A stretch of DNA of 64,000 nt from Propionivibrio limicola (GCF_009469695.1 NZ_SSSR01000002.1:333357-397356), one strand, 5' to 3'; counted from the stretch's first letter, positions 1 to 11,375 are shown. A program made the numbers and translations. The notes: a model not told the origin generated them from the letters alone.

Positions 1-128
1 TTGGTTTGTTTTTCTGCTTTGCGAGGCTTTTGCCCTTAAAGAGGGCGATAGCCGTTGTGGTAATCGCGATGAAAATCAATTAAGCTCTACCAGTCGCTAT
101 CCAACACCAACAACATGGAGTTCGAACC

Positions 129-371
129 ATGAGCACTAAAGGGCAACTGATGTTACAAGACCCGTTTCTCAACGTCCTGCGTCGCGAACACGTGCCGGTC
201 TCAATCTACTTGGTCAATGGCATCAAGTTGCAGGGGCAGGTCGAGTCGTTTGATCAGTACGTCATTCTGCTCAAGAATACCGTAACCCAGATGGTATACA
301 AGCATGCTATTTCCACGGTTGTTCCCTCGCGTCCGGTGAACTTCCAGCAGGACGGTAGTGGCGAGTCCTGA
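129..371 (+). CDS. hfq: RNA chaperone Hfq
   Basis: Encodes 80 residues, a hexameric Sm-like chaperone that binds U-rich ends of small RNAs and A-rich mRNA sites and helps them pair. The N-terminal QDPFLN and the Sm1 segment with [12 protein letters not shown] are intact, and the Sm2 motif YKHAIS lies near residue 57. Only a short tail follows, so it lacks the long disordered C-terminus of E. coli Hfq. A GGAG lies about 10 bases before the ATG. The 128 bases upstream hold only a 5-bp hairpin at about 32-46 and no gene. It heads the hfq-hflX-hflK-hflC block typical of proteobacteria. Confidence 0.98.
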   Translation: MSTKGQLMLQDPFLNVLRREHVPVSIYLVNGIKLQGQVESFDQYVILLKNTVTQMVYKHAISTVVPSRPVNFQQDGSGES

Positions 372-421
372 TTTTTGCAGTGCATGTTTGCTTTGTTTCT
401 GCGTTCTTGTCTCTTGGTTAC

Positions 422-461
422 AGAGTCCCCGCTTGGCGCTGGCTTAAGCGGGACTCTTTTG
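422..461 (+). terminator. Intrinsic terminator between hfq and hflX
   Basis: A near-perfect 12-13 bp inverted repeat (arms 422-434 and 446-457, loop of about 11 bases) is followed by a T-rich stretch. It lies 50 bases after hfq and 20 bases before hflX, so it should stop or reduce read-through and uncouple hfq output from the GTPase and protease-regulator genes. Confidence 0.8.
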
Positions 462-483
462 CTTTTTCCAGAAAAAGAATCCC

Positions 484-1605
484 ATGTTTGAACGTCCCGC
501 CGCGGGCGAGCGTGCGGTGATTGTTCAGCTCGATTTTGGCACCGACGATATCGCTGAGCAGTTGGAAGAGGTTCGCCTGCTGACCGAATCCGCTGGTGCT
601 CAAGTATGCGCTGAGGTTTTCGGTCGCCGTCAAAGCCCTGATTCGGCGACCTACGCCGGCAAAGGCAAGGTCGAAGAGGTGGCAGCGGAGGTTGCGGCTC
701 ACGAAGCCAATCTCGTCATCTTTAATCACGAACTGTCGCCGGCGCAGGAGCGAAATCTTGAGCGTGCATTGAAATGCCGGGTTATCGATCGGACAAGCTT
801 GATCCTGGACATTTTCGCGCAGCGTGCGCAAAGCTCCGAGGGTAAATTACAGGTTGAACTCGCTCAGCTCGATCATTTGGCCACGCGGCTGGTGCGGGGC
901 TGGACGCACTTGGAACGTCAGAAGGGTGGTATTGGTCTGCGCGGTCCGGGCGAAACGCAGTTGGAAACCGACCGTCGTCTTCTCGGCAAGCGAGTCAAGG
1001 TCCTGCGCGAGCGTTTGCAGAAGCTGGAAAGGCAGCGAGGCGTTCAGCGTAAGGCGCGTTCTCGAAATGAAATGTTGTCTGTTTCGTTGGTCGGCTATAC
1101 AAATGCCGGGAAGTCTACACTTTTCAACGCATTGACTCATGCCGGAGCGTATGCGGCCAACCAGCTTTTCGCGACGCTCGACACAACTTCCCGCAAACTC
1201 TGGCTGGGTGAGGCTGGTAACATTGTCATCTCGGATACGGTCGGTTTCATTCGTGACTTGCCGCATTCTCTCGTCGCCGCGTTCCACGCTACTCTTGAAG
1301 CGACGTCGCAGGCTGATTTATTGCTGCACGTTGTCGACTCGGCGAGTCCGGCACGGGATGATCAGGTTGCCGAGGTTAATAAGGTGCTTGAGGAGATTGG
1401 CGCGAGTGGGGTTCGCCAGTTGATGGTCCTCAATAAGCAGGATTTGACCGGGCTGCCGCCGGCTGTCGAGCGGGACGAGTATGGTAGAATTACACGCGTT
1501 CGCTTGAGTGCTAAATGTGGTGATGGCTTGTCATTGTTGCGTGATGCACTGACCGAAATCGCACTCGAAAAGATCCAGTCTTCGCGTTCGGCCGAAGGCC
1601 GCTGA
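484..1605 (+). CDS. hflX: GTPase HflX, ribosome-associated
   Basis: Encodes 373 residues, a TRAFAC-class GTPase that binds the large ribosomal subunit and splits stalled or heat-damaged ribosomes in E. coli. An N-terminal HflX-specific domain covers about residues 1-190, with a coiled-coil segment just before the G domain. The G1 loop GYTNAGKST is near residue 203, a DTVGF G3 motif follows, and NKQD (G4) is near residue 316. It is shorter than the roughly 426-residue E. coli protein, mainly at the C-terminus. The ATG at 484 has only a weak purine-rich ribosome site. The terminator upstream separates it from hfq. Confidence 0.97.
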   Translation: MFERPAAGERAVIVQLDFGTDDIAEQLEEVRLLTESAGAQVCAEVFGRRQSPDSATYAGKGKVEEVAAEVAAHEANLVIFNHELSPAQERNLERALKCRVIDRTSLILDIFAQRAQSSEGKLQVELAQLDHLATRLVRGWTHLERQKGGIGLRGPGETQLETDRRLLGKRVKVLRERLQKLERQRGVQRKARSRNEMLSVSLVGYTNAGKSTLFNALTHAGAYAANQLFATLDTTSRKLWLGEAGNIVISDTVGFIRDLPHSLVAAFHATLEATSQADLLLHVVDSASPARDDQVAEVNKVLEEIGASGVRQLMVLNKQDLTGLPPAVERDEYGRITRVRLSAKCGDGLSLLRDALTEIALEKIQSSRSAEGR

Positions 1606-1673
1606 TCTGTCTTTATACCCTGTCAATTTTCCGGGTTCAAGTTCTCGCTATGATCTCAACCATTGGAGTTCTT

Positions 1674-2903
1674 ATGTCGCTCAACGATCCGCAGTGGGGG
1701 AATCGAGGCAGTGAAAATGGTGGCGGTAAACGCCCAAACCAGGGGCCGCCCGATCTTGAGGAGATGTGGCGCGATCTAAATCGCCGTCTGTTCGGCAAGC
1801 TGGGGCGGTCGGGCGGGGGCAATGACGGCGGTGGTCGCATTTCGCGTAATATCGATCCCAAGTTTTTGGGGGGCGGTATCGGGATGGTCGTTGGACTTGT
1901 CGTTGTCCTCTGGCTGGCCAGCGGGTTTTATATTGTTGATGCCTCGCAACGTGGGCTTGTTCTCCGGTTTGGCGAATACAAGGAGAGCACCGAGTCGGGG
2001 CTGCGCTGGCGCTTGCCTTATCCGATCGAGTCGCACGAACTGGTTAATATTTCCGGTGTTCGGACCGTTGAAGTCGGCTATCGCGGTAGCGAGAGAAACA
2101 AAGTGTTGAAAGAGGCGCTGATGCTGACGGATGATGAAAATATCATTAACATCCAGTTTGCAGTGCAGTATATCCTCAAGGATCCTGTTGAATATATTTT
2201 CGAGAATCGGACCCCCGACGAGGCGGTGATGCAAGCGGCCGAAACCGCTATTCGGGAGATAGTCGGCAAAAGCAAGATGGACTTTGTCCTTTACGAAGGG
2301 CGCGAACAGATTGCTGTAAAGGCGTCCGAACTCATGCAGCAGATCCTTGACCGTTACAAGACCGGTATCCTGATTTCAAAAGTGACAATGCAGAATGCGC
2401 AACCTCCGGAGCAGGTTCAAGCGGCGTTTGATGACGCCGTCAAAGCCGGGCAGGATCGGGAGCGCCAGAAGAATGAGGGCCAAGCGTACGCGAATGACGT
2501 TATCCCGAAGGCTAGAGGTACGGCCGCCCGCTTGATGCAAGAAGCCGAAGCCTATAAGCAACGCCTGGTTGCCACGGCCGAGGGTGATGCGAGCCGATTC
2601 AAGCAACTTCAGGCCGAGTATGCAAAAGCACCCGAGGTGACGCGTAACCGCCTTTATCTCGAAACGATGCAGCAGGTTTATTCGAACGTGAGCAAGGTGA
2701 TGATTGATGCCAAGGGGCAGGGGAATCTGCTTTACCTTCCGCTGGACAAACTGATGCAGGGAGTCACGGTCAGTGGTCCGGATTCCTCTGCATCGAACGG
2801 TGCTCCTGTTTTGCCGAATGTCTCTCAGTCGCAACCGTCGTCGGATCGCTCGGATTTGCGCTCTCGAGACGCTTTGCGGTCGCGTGACCGGGAGGCTCGA
2901 TAA
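1674..2903 (+). CDS. hflK: FtsH protease modulator subunit HflK
   Basis: Encodes about 409 residues. HflK and HflC form a large SPFH-family membrane cage around the AAA protease FtsH and modulate its access to membrane substrates. The N-terminal 50 residues are Gly/Asn/Arg-rich and cytoplasmic. One transmembrane helix follows at about residues 63-86, then a periplasmic SPFH/band-7 domain with a long Ala/Glu-rich helix. I chose the ATG at 1674 because GGAG lies 7 bases upstream and the protein then begins MSLNDPQWG as in relatives; an earlier in-frame ATG at 1650 is possible. Its stop overlaps the hflC start, implying translational coupling. Confidence 0.96.
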   Translation: MSLNDPQWGNRGSENGGGKRPNQGPPDLEEMWRDLNRRLFGKLGRSGGGNDGGGRISRNIDPKFLGGGIGMVVGLVVVLWLASGFYIVDASQRGLVLRFGEYKESTESGLRWRLPYPIESHELVNISGVRTVEVGYRGSERNKVLKEALMLTDDENIINIQFAVQYILKDPVEYIFENRTPDEAVMQAAETAIREIVGKSKMDFVLYEGREQIAVKASELMQQILDRYKTGILISKVTMQNAQPPEQVQAAFDDAVKAGQDRERQKNEGQAYANDVIPKARGTAARLMQEAEAYKQRLVATAEGDASRFKQLQAEYAKAPEVTRNRLYLETMQQVYSNVSKVMIDAKGQGNLLYLPLDKLMQGVTVSGPDSSASNGAPVLPNVSQSQPSSDRSDLRSRDALRSRDREAR

Positions 2904-3793
2904 TGAAAGCAAGTCTGAATTTTGTTTCTGCGATTGCCGCAGCGGTCTTGGTCGTTCTCAGTATGTCCATGTTCACGGTTGACCAGCGCCAACATGCGGT
3001 TGTTTTCCAGTTGGGGGAGGTGCGCGAAGTCATTGCCGAGCCCGGTCTGTATTTCAAGTGGCCCTTGATCCAGAACGTCCGCTATTTCGACAAGCGGATC
3101 TTGACGCTTGACAGTGCCGAGCCGGAGCGTTTTATTACCTCCGAGAAGAAAAACGTTCTGGTTGATTCGTACGTGAAATGGCGGATTGTCGACCCGAAGC
3201 TCTACTACGTTTCTGTCGCGGGGGATGAATCCCGGGCCAAGACCCGTTTATCACAGACTGTTAACGCCGGCTTGCGCGAGGAGTTCGGGAAGCGCACCGT
3301 TCATGATGTCGTGTCCGGCGAGCGGGACAAAATCATGGAGCAAATGCGCCAAAAGGCCGATCTCGATGCCAGGAAGATCGGTGTTCAGATCGTTGATGTT
3401 CGGGTCAAGCGCGTCGATTTGCCGACGGAGGTCAGCGAGTCGGTCTATCGCAGGATGGAAGCCGAGCGCAAGCGGGTCGCCAATGAACTTCGTTCGGAAG
3501 GGTCTGCTGAGGCGGAAAAGATTAGGGCTGATGCAGATCGACAACGCGAAGTGATCGTCGCCGAAGCTTACCGCGATGCGCAAAAAGTCAAAGGGGACGG
3601 AGATGCGAAAGCCGCTGCCATTTACGCTCAGGCATTCAACCAGAATCCAGAGTTTTACGCTTTCTACCGTAGTCTTGAAGCGTACCGAGGTGCCTTCAGG
3701 AATAAGTCGGATGTCGTAGTCGTCGAACCGAGTTCTGACTTCTTCAAATACATGAAGAACGTCAGCAAAGGCGGGGATAGATCGGTTAAATGA
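2903..3793 (+). CDS. hflC: FtsH protease modulator subunit HflC
   Basis: Encodes 296 residues, the partner of HflK in the SPFH complex that encloses FtsH. A single N-terminal membrane helix (about residues 5-22) is followed by the SPFH domain (about 23-190) and a charged coiled coil rich in Ala, Glu and Arg (about 190-250). Length matches the family. The start overlaps the end of hflK by one base and the end overlaps the next gene by 4 bases, so the three are probably one transcript. Confidence 0.96.
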   Translation: MKASLNFVSAIAAAVLVVLSMSMFTVDQRQHAVVFQLGEVREVIAEPGLYFKWPLIQNVRYFDKRILTLDSAEPERFITSEKKNVLVDSYVKWRIVDPKLYYVSVAGDESRAKTRLSQTVNAGLREEFGKRTVHDVVSGERDKIMEQMRQKADLDARKIGVQIVDVRVKRVDLPTEVSESVYRRMEAERKRVANELRSEGSAEAEKIRADADRQREVIVAEAYRDAQKVKGDGDAKAAAIYAQAFNQNPEFYAFYRSLEAYRGAFRNKSDVVVVEPSSDFFKYMKNVSKGGDRSVK

Positions 3794-3971
3794 CCGATTC
3801 CCTAGTTCTCGCACTGGCGTTGATGCTCGTGATAGAAGGCATCATGCCGCTTGCAGCTCCAGCGGCATGGCGCGATACGTTTCGTCGCTTGATTCAGCTC
3901 AAAGATGGTCAGCTACGTTTCGTGGGTTTGGCCTCGATCTTGGCAGGAATTATTCTAATCATGGTTTTTAG

Positions 3972-3975
<4 letters not shown>
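3790..3975 (+). CDS. DUF2065 small membrane protein (YjeT-like)
   Basis: Encodes 61 residues with two hydrophobic segments (about 3-24 and 42-60) joined by a short basic loop. This is the DUF2065 family, found in many proteobacteria between hflC and hisZ or purA; E. coli YjeT holds the same position. Its function is unknown. It overlaps hflC by 4 bases and hisZ by 4 bases, so it is translated within the same operon. The location hints at a link to the HflKC-FtsH complex, but nothing in the sequence proves it. Confidence 0.9.
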
Positions 3976-6439
<2,464 letters not shown>

Positions 6440-6458
6440 GCTTCCGTTTGGCCGTTGT

Positions 6459-6488
6459 GAAAAGCCGGAATTTTCCGGCTTTTCTTGT
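6459..6488 (+). terminator. Intrinsic terminator after purA
   Basis: Twelve-base complementary arms (6459-6470 and 6473-6484) contain GCCGGAA/TTCCGGC flanked by A and T runs. It lies 20 bases past the purA stop and closes the hflX-to-purA transcription unit. Confidence 0.85.
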
Positions 6489-6614
6489 TTATCGGCTGTG
6501 TTTTTCTCGCGCGTTGCAATGGAGTGGGGATGGCTGTCTTCTCGGGTGCTTGCGTTAGCTCTGGCGCGTAGGTATTTTGTTTGTGTGTTTTAAATGCGCG
6601 AAGGTATTGTTGGT

Positions 6615-7655
6615 ATGGGAATTCTTGACTGGTTCAAGAGTCGGCCGTCGCAATTGGATCACCATCGCGAGGCGGACCCGGATAGTGAGTTGAGGAAGAT
6701 CGTCGATAAGGCCATCTCTTTGACGAATCCGCGCTTGAAGTTGCTTCCCCTCGCGGAAGAGAGTCTTCTGCCCGCAGTAAAAACAACGGTTGCCTATTTG
6801 CGCGAGGCGAACAGTGAGTTGCCCGGAGCAATCGAGGTGTCTGCTGCTCAGTGGGCTTCTCTGCCCGAGCTCAAGGCTTTTTTTGTATCCGCTTCAGATG
6901 TGCCTGTAGTCTTGGCGAGGTCGACCAACCTGCGTACGCTTTTTGACAAGTATCCCGGTTTGGGGGAAGTGTATTTCATCCTGGGCATGGCGTTTGCCGA
7001 GCAGCAAGCAAATGCCATTTCTTTGCAAGACGCGGGTGGTGTACTCGACTCGACCAAAACGGTTGTTAGCTTTTCCGATCATCGGGTGCGTATTTGCGGG
7101 CAATCCGAAGCGGAGGTTCGGCACATTCTCGGGACGCAGGTGTTTGAATACCTCGTTGCACAGGCGATGTCTGAAATTGCTGAGGAGCGTACCGAGCGAC
7201 GTGAGTTGGAGGACAACCGGTCGCTGATTCGAGCGCGTCTGCGTCTTCTTCGCCAGCAGGGGCCTGGATTGGGTAGCGTGTTGGGTAGTCCTCCTTCGAG
7301 CGTGGGAGAGCAGTCAAAGCTTGAGGCGGCTCTTCTGGAAAATGAACGGCAACTCGAAGAGTTGGGAAGCCCAAAGGATGTTCTGGAAACCGAACTCGAA
7401 ATGTTGCGCGGCGTGCTAGAGCATCCGGAAAAGTATTTCCAAGTTGAGCGGCGCCAGTTTCTCGTCGACTCGATGAATATTGTCCTTGATGAGAAAACAG
7501 CCGGATTGGGGGGCGGTGCTTCACGAATCGCTTTTTCTGAAGCCCGGCTGATGGGCGTGCCGGTTTTGCAACGGGCGTTCATTGTTGGGCGCGTAGCTCG
7601 CTCCGACGTGCCGGTTACGAAGATGAATTTCGAGAATGCGGTGCGCTACTTGTGA
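6615..7655 (+). CDS. Conserved hypothetical protein with central coiled coil
   Basis: Encodes about 346 residues that I do not recognise. There is no signal peptide or membrane helix. Residues about 10-180 look globular. A highly charged stretch rich in Glu, Arg and Leu at about 185-280 is predicted coiled coil, interrupted by a Gly/Ser/Pro loop (GLGSVLGSPPSSVGE). A short globular C-terminus of about 60 residues follows. The ATG at 6615 (MGILDWFK) gives a natural N-terminus; an in-frame ATG 21 bases earlier is possible. It stands alone between the purA terminator and a minus-strand tRNA. Codon use matches its neighbours, so it looks resident. Confidence 0.75.
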   Translation: MGILDWFKSRPSQLDHHREADPDSELRKIVDKAISLTNPRLKLLPLAEESLLPAVKTTVAYLREANSELPGAIEVSAAQWASLPELKAFFVSASDVPVVLARSTNLRTLFDKYPGLGEVYFILGMAFAEQQANAISLQDAGGVLDSTKTVVSFSDHRVRICGQSEAEVRHILGTQVFEYLVAQAMSEIAEERTERRELEDNRSLIRARLRLLRQQGPGLGSVLGSPPSSVGEQSKLEAALLENERQLEELGSPKDVLETELEMLRGVLEHPEKYFQVERRQFLVDSMNIVLDEKTAGLGGGASRIAFSEARLMGVPVLQRAFIVGRVARSDVPVTKMNFENAVRYL

Positions 7656-7823
7656 GGCTGGCAAGAGTGCTGGAAGCAGGGAGTGTTGGCCTCTGTATGA
7701 AAAATCGTAATAGAGGCCATTTCGCTGGACGCAGAAGCTGAAATTTTAGATAGCGTTAAAACGCAATAAGAAAGGCTGTCGTGGCGAAAGAGATTCGGCA
7801 AAAATTGAACTTTAATGGACAAC

Positions 7824-7856
7824 AAAAAACCCCGGGAACAAAGTTCGTCGGGGTTT
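7824..7856 (-). terminator. Terminator of tRNA-Leu
   Basis: The 8-bp arms 7827-7834 and 7849-7856 (AAACCCCG with CGGGGTTT) enclose a 14-base loop, and read on the minus strand the hairpin is followed by a T run. It lies 27 bases downstream of the tRNA 3' end. The rest of 7656-7823 shows no gene or clear site. Confidence 0.8.
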
Positions 7857-7882
7857 GTAAAAGTTTTTCTTTAGAAACTGTT

Positions 7883-7969
7883 TGGTGCCCAGGAGAGGAC
7901 TCGAACCTCCACAGTGTTGCCACCACTAGGACCTGAACCTAGCGCGTCTACCAATTTCGCCACCTGGGC
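7883..7969 (-). tRNA. tRNA-Leu (anticodon CAG)
   Basis: 87 bases including an encoded CCA end. The reverse complement begins GCCCAGG and the acceptor pairs with CCTGGGC at the 3' end. It has a class II fold with a long variable arm, a D loop with TTGGTAGA, an anticodon stem CTAGG/CCTAG around the loop TTCAGGT (anticodon CAG, reading CUG), and the T loop GTTCGAGTC. It is flanked by its own promoter, which reaches into rnr, and its own terminator. Confidence 0.97.
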
Positions 7970-7987
7970 GTTTCCGAAGAAGGAAAC

Positions 7988-8015
7988 ATTTTATAGGAAC
8001 TAAAAAAAATGTCAA
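7988..8015 (-). promoter_or_regulatory. Promoter of tRNA-Leu overlapping the rnr start codon
   Basis: On the minus strand a perfect -35 TTGACA (8015-8010) is followed by a 16-base spacer and -10 TAAAAT (7993-7988), about 18 bases before the tRNA 5' end. The -35 lies within the first three codons of rnr on the other strand. A small inverted repeat, GTTTCC/GGAAAC (7970-7987), sits between the -10 and the tRNA. Confidence 0.7.
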
Positions 8016-10399
8016 TAAAAAAATTATCAAAGATTAGAAAAAGTGATCCATTTCTCCAACGTGAGGCGACGAAGTATTTACTGCCCCTCCCTTCGCGCGA
8101 GTACATCCTGCAAATCATCGAAGCGCAAGCCAAACCGGTCAAATTTGAGCAGCTTTGCGCTTTGCTCGATATTCGTCGCGATGAGTACGAGGTTTTTCAG
8201 AGACGCTTGGCCGCGATGGAGCGCAGTGCCGAGTTGATGCGAAATCGCAAAGAGGCGTACATCGTTCCCGAGCGGGCGAGTCTTATTGCGGGGCATGTGG
8301 AGGGGCACGCTGACGGGTATGGATTCTTGGTGCCCGATGATGGCGGCGAGGACCTGTTTCTTGATGCCAAGCAGATGTCTGGCGTGCTGCATCGCGACCG
8401 GGTTCTGGCGAGGGTTTCCGGTATCGATCGCAAGGGGCGCCGTGAGGGCGTGATCGTTGAAATAACCGAGCGGGCAAATAGTCGGGTTGTTGGGCGCGTA
8501 TTGATTGAGCATGGAATTACCCTTGTTGTGCCGGAAAACAAGCGAATCAATCAGGACATTCTGGTCGTTGCTGCGCGCAAGGGTCAGGAGGGTAAAAAAA
8601 GGGCGAATGAAGTTAAGGATGTGAAATCGGGGCAGGTGGTGATGGTCGAGATTGTCGAGCAGCCCTCCCGGCATTCTCAGCCCTTGGGGCGCATCGTTGA
8701 AGTTCTCGGTAACTATGCTGATCCTGGTATGGAAATAGAGATCGCGCTGCGGAAGCACGATCTGCCTTTCGAGTTTTCGCCTGTGGCGCTTGAGGAAACC
8801 AATGCGCTGCCCACTCGAATCAGGAAATCCGAGTGGGCCGATCGCAAGGATTTGCGGGATATTCCCTTGGTGACGATCGATAGCGAGAGTGCCAAGGACT
8901 TTGACGACGCGGTGTTTGCCGAGAAAAAAGGACGTGGATGGCGTCTTGTCGTGGCGATTGCCGATGTTAGTCATTATGTCGCGCCCGGTATGGCATTGGA
9001 CCGTGATGCGACGGAACGGGGTAATTCCGTTTACTTCCCGCGGCGGGTGATACCGATGTTGCCGGAGAAGCTCTCGAACGGCTTATGTTCGCTCAAGCCG
9101 GATGTCGACCGCCTGGCGATGGTATGCGATATGGACATTAGTTCGGGCGGTGCGATCAAAGACTATCGGTTTTATCCGGCAATTTTTCGTTCGAAGGCCC
9201 GATTGACGTATACGCAGGTTTGGGGATGGCTTTCAGGCAGCCTTGAGGCTGATACCGATTTGCATAAAGGATTGCAGCCGGGGTTGCAGGATCTTTATGC
9301 GCTTTTCAAGGTGTTGCAAAGCGCTCGTGGCAAGCGTGGGGCCATAGATTTTGAGACAACCGAAACGATGATGGTCTTCAACAAGCAGGGCAAGATCGAC
9401 AGCATCGTTCCTGTTCAACGCAACGATGCGCATCGCTTGATCGAAGAGTGCATGTTGGCTGCGAATGTGTGTGCGTCGGATTTTCTGCAAAAGAACAAGC
9501 AACCCTGCTTGTATCGAATTCACGAAGGCCCAACGCTCGAAAAACTGGAAGGGTTGCGTAGCTTTCTTAAAGAGTTTGGTTTAAGCCTGTCAGGCGGGGA
9601 TGATCCAACCGCCAAGGATTATGCGGCCCTGCTTGAGAAAGTGAAGTCTCGCCCGGATGCGGCGTTGCTGCAAACTGTAATGCTTCGCTCGCTGCGGCAA
9701 GCGGTTTACAGTCCGGACAATGTCGGGCATTTCGGCCTTTCGTATGAGCACTACACCCACTTTACGTCGCCGATCAGGCGGTATCCCGATTTGCTGATAC
9801 ATCGCGCTATTAAAGCGGTGCTCGATGGCAAGCAGTATTCGCCTGGCGATTGGGATGCGGTTGGACTTCATTGCTCCATGACAGAGCGACGCGCCGATGA
9901 AGCGACACGTGACGTCGAGGTGTGGCTGAAGTGTTATTACATGCGCGATCGGATAGGCGAGGAGTTTGATGGCACGATTGCGGGGGTTGCGCCGTTCGGT
10001 GTATTCGTCGCACTCGATTCCGTTTATGTCGAAGGTTTAGTGCACGTTTCGGAACTTGGCGAGGATTATTTCGTTTTTGATAACACCAAGCACCAGATGC
10101 TCGGGGAGCGCACCGGCAAGCGTTATCGTTTGGGTGATCGTTTGCGGGTGAAACTTGTTCGTGCTGACCTCGAAAGCGGGCGGATTGATTTTGTTCTTGC
10201 CGATCCTTTGTCCGAGGGGCTGTCTTTCGAGGTTTCAAATATCGAACCCAGGCAACAGAGCGCTTCGGATAAGGCGGTGAGAAGCAATCCCCACAAGACA
10301 GGGGGAGCGATCGCGAAGGTTCCCCGCGAATCCATGTCAAAAGCAGCGACTCCAGTCGGTGGGGTAAAAAAACGCACTACGCCACGGAAATCCCGTTAA
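8009..10399 (+). CDS. rnr: Ribonuclease R
   Basis: Encodes 796 residues, a 3'-5' exoribonuclease that digests structured RNA and acts in rRNA quality control and trans-translation. Order: N-terminal helix-turn-helix and cold-shock RNA-binding domains (about 1-240), the RNB catalytic domain with the Asp cluster SAKDFDDAVF near residue 293, an S1 domain at about 648-725 (DGTIAGVAPFGVFV), and a Lys/Arg-rich tail ending KKRTTPRKSR. Length is normal. The ATG at 8009 has AGGA 10 bases upstream. Little room for its own promoter remains: anything starting before 7970 would be antisense to tRNA-Leu. rlmB follows 90 bases later, as in E. coli. Confidence 0.97.
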   Translation: MSIKKLSKIRKSDPFLQREATKYLLPLPSREYILQIIEAQAKPVKFEQLCALLDIRRDEYEVFQRRLAAMERSAELMRNRKEAYIVPERASLIAGHVEGHADGYGFLVPDDGGEDLFLDAKQMSGVLHRDRVLARVSGIDRKGRREGVIVEITERANSRVVGRVLIEHGITLVVPENKRINQDILVVAARKGQEGKKRANEVKDVKSGQVVMVEIVEQPSRHSQPLGRIVEVLGNYADPGMEIEIALRKHDLPFEFSPVALEETNALPTRIRKSEWADRKDLRDIPLVTIDSESAKDFDDAVFAEKKGRGWRLVVAIADVSHYVAPGMALDRDATERGNSVYFPRRVIPMLPEKLSNGLCSLKPDVDRLAMVCDMDISSGGAIKDYRFYPAIFRSKARLTYTQVWGWLSGSLEADTDLHKGLQPGLQDLYALFKVLQSARGKRGAIDFETTETMMVFNKQGKIDSIVPVQRNDAHRLIEECMLAANVCASDFLQKNKQPCLYRIHEGPTLEKLEGLRSFLKEFGLSLSGGDDPTAKDYAALLEKVKSRPDAALLQTVMLRSLRQAVYSPDNVGHFGLSYEHYTHFTSPIRRYPDLLIHRAIKAVLDGKQYSPGDWDAVGLHCSMTERRADEATRDVEVWLKCYYMRDRIGEEFDGTIAGVAPFGVFVALDSVYVEGLVHVSELGEDYFVFDNTKHQMLGERTGKRYRLGDRLRVKLVRADLESGRIDFVLADPLSEGLSFEVSNIEPRQQSASDKAVRSNPHKTGGAIAKVPRESMSKAATPVGGVKKRTTPRKSR

Positions 10400-10489
10400 G
10401 TGTGGTTCGGTGTCATTCGAAAGGTTGTTTCGTCGGAGGCGACTATTGAGTATTAGAATACGCGCCCCTTGCCGACATCGAGAGTGATT

Positions 10490-11230
10490 ATGTCCAACAC
10501 GAGCTTTATCTACGGTTTTCATGCCATTACAGCCAAACTGCGCCATCAACCGGAAGCAGTCGTGGAGATATTCATTGACGCGGATAGGCATGATGCGCGT
10601 GCGCGGGATCTGATCCGTCATGCTGAATTGCAGTCGGTTCGTGTAATGCCGGTTGATGGAAAGCGTCTTGAGGGGATGGCAGGGGGGGGGCGTCGGCACC
10701 AGGGCGTGGTCGCCAGAGTGACCTCCGAAAAGAGGCCCGTGTCGCTGGATGATGTGCTGGAAACGCTTGAAGAACCCCCTTTTCTTCTTGTTCTGGATGG
10801 CGTGCAGGATCCCCATAATCTGGGCGCCTGTTTGCGTGTTGCCGATGCGGCGGGGGTTCATGCTGTGATTGCGCCGAAGGACCGGGCGGTGGGGCTTACG
10901 CAAACGGCGATCAAGGTTGCCAGTGGCGCAGCCGAAAGTGTTCCATATATTACTGTGACGAATCTGGCGCGGACGCTGCGCGAACTTCGGGAGCGGGATA
11001 TCTGGATCATAGGGACTGATGCGGAGACCGATGAGGGGTTGTATGAAGCCGAATGGCCTCAAGCAACGGCCTGGGTGCTTGGAGCGGAAGGCGATGGCAT
11101 GCGTCGGCTGACGCGCGAAACCTGCGACCAGTTGGTGACGATTCCCATGATGGGCTCGGTGCAAAGTTTGAACGTCTCGGTGGCGGCTGGCGTATGTCTT
11201 TATGAGGCGCGGCGTCGGCGCGGTGTTTGA
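10490..11230 (+). CDS. rlmB: 23S rRNA (guanosine-2'-O-)-methyltransferase RlmB
   Basis: Encodes 246 residues of the SPOUT/TrmH family, which 2'-O-methylates G2251 (E. coli numbering) in the ribosomal P-loop of 23S rRNA. A small N-terminal substrate-binding domain (FIYGFHAI) is followed by the knotted SAM domain with DPHNLGACLR, VLGAEGDGMRRL and the C-terminal motif SLNVSVAAGV. The ATG at 10490 fits the conserved N-terminus; an upstream in-frame TTG is less likely. A run of nine G at 10682-10690 encodes three glycines in the linker and could slip in replication. It is next to rnr, as in enterobacteria. Confidence 0.96.
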   Translation: MSNTSFIYGFHAITAKLRHQPEAVVEIFIDADRHDARARDLIRHAELQSVRVMPVDGKRLEGMAGGGRRHQGVVARVTSEKRPVSLDDVLETLEEPPFLLVLDGVQDPHNLGACLRVADAAGVHAVIAPKDRAVGLTQTAIKVASGAAESVPYITVTNLARTLRELRERDIWIIGTDAETDEGLYEAEWPQATAWVLGAEGDGMRRLTRETCDQLVTIPMMGSVQSLNVSVAAGVCLYEARRRRGV

Positions 11231-11375
11231 GCCAGGCGGTACGAGCGAAGCGTGGTGAGGCGCTCTCTTGACCCGCGAGTCTGGGTGCGTACGGTACGGC
11301 TCTGGCGGCAATGGAATCATGCGCTTATGTTGCAACAGTTAGCCTCGGTTGATTGCCTTGCTCCGTCTGGTTCAA
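11231..11375. other. Intergenic stretch before the decarboxylase promoter
   Basis: The 431 bases from 11231 to 11661 contain no convincing gene. In this first part I see no strong terminator for rlmB, no repeat and no protein with plausible codon use. The remainder holds the promoter and leader hairpin listed separately, followed by about 175 bases of leader without a clear structure. Confidence 0.5.

Noticed and set aside
32..46. Small hairpin upstream of hfq
   Set aside because: A 5-bp stem without a following T run is too weak to call a terminator or regulatory element.
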